DNA from: Zygnema cylindricum
Taxonomy: Eukaryota > Streptophyta > Zygnematophyceae > Zygnematales > Zygnemataceae
DNA: 64,000 bases
Direction of reading: 5' to 3'
NCBI GenBank assembly: GCA_037447655.1
Contig: JBBHKE010001207.1
Location: forward strand, 577,421 to 641,420
Part shown: in pieces, positions 57,442 through 64,000 of the stretch
How the letters are laid out: the number at the start of each line of letters is the position of its first letter
Numbering within the stretch: position 1 is the first letter of the stretch
Notes under the pieces: model-generated
The model's database searches: none
Told to the model about the DNA's origin: nothing
The model's input: only the letters and a program-made list of their open reading frames with translations
Position numbers and translations under genes: made by a program

Positions 57442-58396
57442 GGGTACGTCCCCATGTAAGCGATACTTTGAAAAAGTATTTTGGACTGTAGTGAAGTGTT
57501 CCGTACTACTTTGAAAAGCGTCCCTATGTGCGAAAATGAAATCGGAAACTTTGAAATGTGACGGTTGTAGACGTAGGTACAACTTTGTGACGGTTGACGA
57601 CGACTGCAAAATTGGTGACGCCAACCAAAACGGCGACAGTCGTAAACGTCTACATTTTTGTAATTTTGTGACATGGCAGATGTTTAGGGTTTTGTAACAT
57701 TGTGACGTCACGCTCACTTGTGACGTCACAGATTCAAGAACTTTCGGCCATGGATACCCGATTTCGTTTTCTCTACTTTTTTCGCTCTACTTGCCATACA
57801 AATATACATAAAGGTAGTCAAAAGATTAGTTTTTCAAATATCTTTCATTTCATACCAGTTTTGTCAAGCCTCATTCTAAAAAGTGAGAGATAAAAGTGAT
57901 AGTGTGAGAAGGAGAGGGGAGAGGCGACGACGATGCAAAATTCTACCGAGGACCCATGAATGAAATTGCAGGTCCGAGACCCCTGCAGATTTTTTTCCAT
58001 ACATCCTCGTCTCTTCCGTACATGCACGTGACGGGCAAGGAGAAAAATAGCGAGTACTCTCCCTCGTCCAAAAATTTTACCACTCGTGTGGCGCGTGCGT
58101 GGGTCATTTTTCATTCGTTGCTTAGGTGGTACTTTCAATGAAATCAGGTCGCGAGGTCATTTTTTATGAAGTTTTCTAACGGGCTGAATTCTCTTGCCCG
58201 GGGGTCGAAAAAATGAAAACGCCAAAATGCGTTCACATGACGACAAACATGAAGTACATTCAAAGTATCGACTTGAATTTGCTATACTTTTAAATAATTG
58301 GTTTTTTTGTACGGCTAAAGTTTATCTCGTACGTAACTGCGTTTTGGGTGAAAACGACAGATTAAAGTCGATACTTTAATACATGTGGACGTACCC
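57442..58396. mobile_element. Harbinger-like element Z, 955 bp
   Basis: Ends are GGGTACGTCCCCATGTA (57442) and, inverted, GGGTACGTCCACATGTA (58396). Flanked by TTA at 57439-57441 and TTA at 58397-58399. The interior near both ends repeats AAGTATCG / CGATACTTT. No transposase ORF, so it is non-autonomous. The TIR differs from X and Y. Confidence 0.85.
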
Positions 58397-58470
58397 TTAA
58401 ACGTTACGCTTTCGGAGGGGAAAAAGTCAAAAACTACATCAGCTATATGTGACGTAATCAATACAAACTA

Positions 58471-58666
58471 CACCGTGTATCGCTATTATTGTTTATAATC
58501 ATTTCTCCACTCTCCGTACACTCTTGTCCGATTCTCGAATTGAGACCTTCAATTGGAAGCTTACCTTTCAATCTCAACCGCCATATCTGAAAATCGGCAT
58601 GCTTGTACAGAGAAAATATGTTTAAAGATACAATACAAACATTAACACTAATAACGATTCACGGTG
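58471..58666. mobile_element. Small TIR element (about 196 bp)
   Basis: Ends CACCGTGTATCGCTATTAT (58471) and, inverted, CACCGTGAATCGTTATTAG (58666) match at 16 of 19 positions. AACTA flanks both sides (58466-58470, 58667-58671), a possible 5-bp duplication, although AACTA also precedes the related sequence at 44938. Fragments recur in the SRP40-like introns (44938, 49725). Confidence 0.65.
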
Positions 58667-60980
58667 AACTAGCTTAAGTACGCTTAGAGACAACAACCCG
58701 TGTCAGCGTGGCACTACCATATGTCATGCAGTTTATATTTTTTTCATTTGTTGGGCCATTCTATTATATGCTACTTGTTTCGGATGGGGAAACGATATGC
58801 GCTTCTCAAAAGTTTTAAAAAAGGTAAAATTTATGAATTTATGGCCGACCGATGAACAACCATGACCATAATTCGGTTAGTACATCCTATCACGCCGCAA
58901 TTGGTACACTATCCATCATTAACAGCGTTGAGGATTTACTAGCGTTAATGCGAAATAAAATTATGTACTTATAGTTTCATGCAAAACACGCGGCAAACTG
59001 TGGTCCATAAGCTGCAATAGTGTTGTTTACACTACACCGTGAATGGATTTCAGTGTAAAGATATTATTTGTGTTAAGAAAAATATAGTATTATCAACGCA
59101 TTTGGGTTCATGACCTTGAGCCAACATTAACTTTAATCAACACAAGTAGCATTGGTTTGGATACACATTACCATAGTGTAGCACACTCAATGGAAATTTT
59201 ATTTAAAAAAGTGCAATAGAAAAACCATCGAGGTACGAAGAGGTGCAAAAAAAAACAAAATAACGGTTGAAGCTACAAAAGCCAAAGGATATTAAGGCAA
59301 GTAAAATAAGTGAAGTAGTTACATTTAACGACAATAACTGCCAAAACTAAGCAAATGTACAAAAAATGACATTACACAGAGGGAAAACCTACTGTACATG
59401 ACGCTTAACAAGTATAACAAACCAATGTCCAGAACCGCGAATATCTTGGATGTAGACTATAACCCCTTCGTGGACGATCTGGGAGGCTCCACTTGTCATC
59501 CGCCACCGTGCTTCATTTTAGAAGAAGAGCAACTTGCGCTCGTTGACGGGTCCTTCGTACACGTTGACGATAAAAAAAAACAAGAAAGCTCGATGAGGAC
59601 TCTTAAGACAGTCGCTTTTGAATGTTTTCCTAACAGAATTACGCATGAAATCTTAAAAAATACTTGTCCAAAAAACCGAAAATCCCTACAACAAATAGGA
59701 GAAAGATGTCTGTCGCGTCTCGGTGAGCGTAATCTCCTTCCTTCGAAGTTGTTCCGTATCGATCCGCGACGACCGATTGTAATATCACGCGAGAAGAAAC
59801 GTGGGTCGTAGTCAGATCCGTGAAAACTACATCACCAATGGTCCTCGAAGCCCCGTGGGGGAAAACTAAGTCAACCAGCGGACTTTGAAGACCATTAGAT
59901 TAAGAGTAGGAGGAAGTATACGAGAAATTGATTTTTTCAATACATAGCGTGCTTTCGGTGCCAATCGCAACAATGGCATCGCGAATCAACTAATGCGCAA
60001 CAATATGCTCACCTCCTCGTGAGTAATGAAGTAGATGAATCGAGATGCGTCAACAAACGAGTTGTTAACAAAATGGGGGCAACTTAAGAAGGGGAGGGTC
60101 AGGTAAACCCAAACGAAGGTGCAGGGCATATGTGAATTGGACGTCAAACGAAGAAAAAATAGTATGGCTTGCTACCACCCACCGACCCCTGATCGAAAAC
60201 ACGAATGTAGAGGAGCACACGATTGATTTCAAGGTAGCGAGTTTAATAAGTCGTAGAAGTTTACAACTCTCAATTGCTCATTTATGCACCACTCTTGATG
60301 AGAGTTGTTGTCAGCAGTAAAGGATTGAAAAGGTGGAATTTAGTTTAAAGCATGAAGTGGCAAGAGTGCACGAGTGGAGAGAACGTGTTCACATAATCGA
60401 TGTAAAAGGTGAGGACATGTTCGTATCATTTCCCCTCATTCTTTATTAATATGAATCAAATATTACTGCGTTTTCCCGTGTCAGCGTTACTCGCTTTCCG
60501 TCCCGACGTCATTATTTGACACTTTTTCAATACATTAGTAGGAAATAACGAGCATATATTGTACGGACTGACACATTACGTACATAAAACTGTTCAAATA
60601 CCTCTTGAATTAGTGTGATTAATGTTATTTAGACCGTACTTGTATTGACGTAAAGCAAAAGTTTGTATCATTGGTTGTATTTAAGGTTCAAATGTCAAAA
60701 TTTAGGGGCGCGAAAAAAGTGTTGTTAACATTATAATTGATTCACGTTGTACAATATGATTTTATGCCAAAAAAAGTCTTAAAGCCTGACACTGAATTAA
60801 TGTTATTAGTTGTAATAACGATTGGCAGTGTAATTCAACCTGGCCAAAGTAAGTATTTTGAAGTACTTGGTACTTACAGTATAAGATTGGGTTTGTATAG
60901 TGTGTACTCCTTGTTATGGGGGTACATTTGCTATATCAAAATTATTTTTTAACCACAACAGTTCAATACTGTACTCTTAT
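58667..60980. other. Unassigned AT-rich sequence
   Basis: An open frame 59398-59811 (137 codons; CHPPPCFILEEEQLALVDGS, then KTVAFECFPNRITHEILKN) has no family I recognise. A second (60132-60320) is also unknown. Both could be TE remnants or exons of an unknown gene. 59035 and 60810 carry short TIR-family sequence. Confidence 0.4.
59398..59811 (+). CDS. Hypothetical ORF, 137 aa, function unknown
   Basis: An uninterrupted frame in AT-rich surroundings, slightly richer in coding-like composition than its neighbours. N-terminal half acidic (DVDYNPFVDDLGG, ILEEEQLALVDG), C-terminal half basic (RCLSRLGERNLLPSKLFRID, SREKKRGS). No signal peptide, membrane segment or known motif. No splice or promoter evidence. 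It could be a chance frame or a remnant of a transposon protein. Confidence 0.25.
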   Translation: MTLNKYNKPMSRTANILDVDYNPFVDDLGGSTCHPPPCFILEEEQLALVDGSFVHVDDKKKQESSMRTLKTVAFECFPNRITHEILKNTCPKNRKSLQQIGERCLSRLGERNLLPSKLFRIDPRRPIVISREKKRGS

Positions 60981-62268
60981 GTACAGTTCACCTTTAATCG
61001 TTATTAGCGTTATGAACGCTATATCGGCGCCCCCAACTTTTGAGGGTTTTACCTGAAATAGATTTAATAACACTGTTTTTTTACGTTAATTAAGGTTTTG
61101 ATTAATTAGCGTTACTAATTGTAATTAATGATTTGATTGAATAGTGTGATGTACGGACGTGTCAGTCCGTACTAAATGGTACTTTGTTAAGTAGAAATGT
61201 ACGAAATATGGATTAAAATAATCGCGATCGCACGTAAAACTGCGCTCAGAATAAAAAGCAAAATGAGATTGTATCTATTTTAGTGTAAAGATATTGATCG
61301 CGTCTTAATTATACTGTAGAAAACCATAGTTCAAAAGTAGGTGATCGTACGCCCATACAATATGCCTATTGTACGCAAAACATACAATATGCCCTTAAGA
61401 CCCATATTGTATTGGCCGCAAAATGAAATAAAATAGGAACAGGGTTGAGCTGCACATCGATCGATAGAGAATTAAACGTCATGTCTAAATTTTGAAGAAA
61501 AATCGGACAAAAAAAATTATTTTTGTGAGTTTTGAGGGACTTTATATTTAAACCGTCAGATTTGGACGATCGGACGGTCGCTGATCAAAGTAGGCGATTT
61601 AAAAAGATCACATGAAAAGCCCATAACACAACTTACGAAAGGACAATCTGTCATATTAGCGTCTGCAATTTTGAGGGCCACACTAAATAAAAGCCTCAAA
61701 TTGACCAACCAGGCAGTATGGGACGATTAAAAAAAAAAAATACCACACTGCCAAAAAAATTACCAAAACCTACGGACCAACCCCGTTGGTGGCTTTCCCC
61801 CGGAATGTCATCCTACGCCGTGTCAGTTCGCTAAAAAATTTCGTCCGGCGGCGTGCGCTGTACTTTGATCTTACGTCAGATTCAAACGTTCGTACAGGAG
61901 TGTGCACGACGCACACACATACAGTATGCCTACGTTGCGCGAGTTTTGTGCAAAGTTTTGTGCGCCTACCAAAGGCTACCATAAAAAAGCCTACTTTTGA
62001 ACTATGTAGAAAACCTAAATTATAGTTATTAATAAATTAGACTAAAAAGATGCGACGTTGTACGACTTGTCAGATTTTGTACTTTTACCTATTTGACCGT
62101 GAAGATCCTGATGGCAGATCCGTTGTACCCAAATCAGCGTTATGGATCAATTAGAGTAATTTGTATTTTTCGATATCTTGTAAAATCCAAATTAGCGTTA
62201 ATAACGCTAATTAATTTTCAACACTAATAATTTCTTAACGCTAGTAACGATTCAAGGTGTACTGTACC
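60981..62268. mobile_element. AT-rich TIR element A (contains nested element W)
   Basis: The left end GTACAGTTCACCTTTAATCG (60981) pairs with the right end, inverted GTACAGTACACCTTGAATCG (62268). Both continue into GTTA(T/C)TAGCGTTA. Without the 680-bp W insertion and one target copy it is about 600 bp. It shares GTACGGACRKG...GTACTTT with element C (42125-42170) and with 63865-63905. No ORF. Confidence 0.7.
61326..62005. mobile_element. Mutator-like (MULE) MITE W, 680 bp, nested in element A
   Basis: Perfect 16-bp inverted ends ATAGTTCAAAAGTAGG (61326-61341 and inverted 61990-62005). A perfect 10-bp direct duplication GTAGAAAACC lies at 61316-61325 and 62006-62015. A 9-11-bp duplication is typical of Mutator-like elements. 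No transposase. Confidence 0.85.
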
Positions 62269-63690
62269 TTTGTAAAACTACAGTATATCTTGGTCATATA
62301 AAATGTCAATTCGTTTCTTTTTGCCACATTGACACGTGTAGAGAAACATTTTGTCAGTTGTCACGATTGATTATTGATTAATACGGTGAAAGGATATTTT
62401 TTTGACGTTCACAAATTCTGTCCCCGTCCAATGTTTTTTCAAAAATTTAAGCAGCCAGCTGGTATGCGACGTGGAAATGAATGAACCGAAAGTTGAAAAT
62501 GGTGGACAGTTCACAATGCTGGACGTGCTGTCCTGCATTGCCTCCTTTCTTTTTCAGCAAGACAAAAATTTCGGCCCTCAAATATTTTGTTCCCCTGAAT
62601 TTTTTTAGGCACGCATTAAAGCTGTCGACATATATTTGTACACGTCTCGCAGAGGTCAGAAAGTTCCAAATTCATTTTTGTAAAAGTACGATGGCGTACG
62701 TATGTACAGAAAGTATGAATCTACTTTACTGTACCGTTTGTCGTATTAAAACTGAATTTTTTTCCTTACACATATATACGTTTCGATTCAACGACAAATG
62801 AAAGTTTCCGTGATGATAAAGATTAACAATCCGTCGTTATATAACTCCTAAAATTTAATTTCTGGTCGTTCTTTTGTCGGTTTGCGTCAATATCTATATC
62901 GTCGCTCGTCAGAATGATGTTGGATTTGACGTCGTCGTTATGAAAGCCATAAAGTGAACTCTCATACTCTACACGTATAGTATGATCACGTTTCGTTTTA
63001 TTTAACTCGCACGTTACCTCACGTTTCCCGCACATTTAAAAATCCTTTTTTCGACGGCTCTAGTCCTTGCAGCACCGTCACGGGATACGATCGGACGGTA
63101 AAAGATTGCCACCAAAATAATAATTACATAAATTAGTGTAGTTACCTGACATCCCCCCAGAGCTGCCGGAACGTGCAATGTTCTGGACTTCCGTAGGACC
63201 GTATCGTGCCGTACATTCCGGACGCCGCTATTTTCCAAGCTTCCCGGAAAATACCCAGCAGGCCCACGAGCGCCCACGTGAATGTTTTGTCCGCTCAAGG
63301 AGAACAAGGCAACATAAAAATGCCTTACTATCATACATAACTTAGGGGCGCATCTCCATGAACGTTTCCTTCTTCCAGCATGTTTCTTAAGTTAAGTATC
63401 ACATGCTATGTCATTACAACGTTAGCATCAGAGAATTTGTTGAATTTGCAAAGCTTCGCTAAAATGTATATTTACTCTTTTCTTGTACATATTTGCATGA
63501 ATAGTACAACTTGTAAAAGTGAAGAACGCGAAATGAGAAATAGCCGTACCATGTCACGTAACGAAAGAAAACAGGGGTCCAAGCCTCCAGGGTTCAGGCG
63601 TCTAGCCGAGTAATATTACCCGGGAAAAGTGCAAATCGTGGAGATAGATTCGCAGAAAAGTTCGGCCGGCATACAAATTGTTTTCTTCGC
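62269..63690. other. Unassigned intergenic sequence
   Basis: No supported gene; frames of 60-106 codons lack motifs. CG-rich stretch 63040-63280. Confidence 0.4.
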
Positions 63691-64000
63691 GTGTCGCACT
63701 ACACCGCCAATCGCTATAAGAGTAAATAACGCTAATTCGGTGCCCTTCAAAAAAAATAAAAAACCTGAAATACAATCCATAATTATATTTTTTCCATTAT
63801 TCTAATTAGGGTTTTTTTTTCAATTAGCGTTAAAAATGGCAGTACACTGCGATGGAAATATTGTGGCGTACGGACAGGGTATCTCCGTATGAAATGGTAC
63901 TTTTTGAGTTACAAAGGCATAAAAAGACACTTAACACACATTTATCGTAAGTTGTGTTATGGGCTTTTCATGTGATATTTTTAGATCGCTACTTTGATCA
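63691..64000. mobile_element. AT-rich TIR element B (left part) with W-family sequence at window end
   Basis: Left end ACTACACCGCCAATCGCTAT (63699 on), then AATAACGCTAATTCGGTGCCC and GTACGGACAGGG...GGTACTTTTT as in A and C. From about 63935 to 64000 the sequence is close to the reverse complement of 61577-61640 in W, so a second W copy may be starting here. It is cut by the window end. Confidence 0.55.

Overview
The window is nuclear DNA from a green plant or streptophyte alga. The evidence is spliced genes with GT/AG introns, a nuclear gene for a SecE-type (plastid) translocase subunit, Ty1/copia and Ty3/gypsy retrotransposons, and a primer-binding site matching plant initiator-tRNA. The species cannot be named from sequence alone; the repeat load and mixed TTAGGG-like tract would fit a charophyte or bryophyte, which is only a guess. 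Two 10-N assembly gaps are present (19384-19393, 35526-35535).

Layout: 1-5893 is a nearly complete but mutated Ty1/copia element on the minus strand, cut on the left by the window edge. It abuts a Ty3/gypsy integrase remnant and its 3' LTR (5900-8780). From about 9.8 to 33.4 kb lies a dense field of relatives of the copia family: at least ten full, truncated, tandem or inverted LTRs, several gag remnants, a tandem LTR-internal-LTR-internal-LTR array (20813-30560) and a gypsy solo LTR nested inside one of the shared LTRs. 33.5-35.2 kb holds a retropepsin-like remnant. 35.8-38.8 kb holds a decayed PIF/Harbinger element (DDE transposase fragment and SANT/Myb-like partner on opposite strands).

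41.8-44.2 kb and 57.4-64.0 kb are stacks of small DNA elements with visible terminal inverted repeats and target duplications: three Harbinger-like elements (TAA/TTA duplications), one Mutator-like element (10-bp duplication) and an AT-rich family with ends like CACCGTGAATCGTTATTAG. Several are nested.

Only two host genes are clearly supported. A seven-exon gene on + (44435-52318, 432 aa) encodes a NOLC1/SRP40-like nucleolar protein with an N-terminal LisH motif and a conserved SRP40 C-terminal domain. A three-exon gene on - (54287-56001, 205 aa) encodes a SecE-like translocon subunit. The two genes converge with about 2 kb between stop codons. Everything else is repeat, intron or unassigned sequence.

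The most notable pattern is in the copia LTRs. Eleven copies carry an antisense tRNA-like module (B-box-like T-arm, sometimes with an A-box-like arm). Several copies use a primer-binding site matching the anticodon half of initiator tRNA-Met, so that the gag ATG lies inside the primer-binding site and is the complement of the primer tRNA anticodon.
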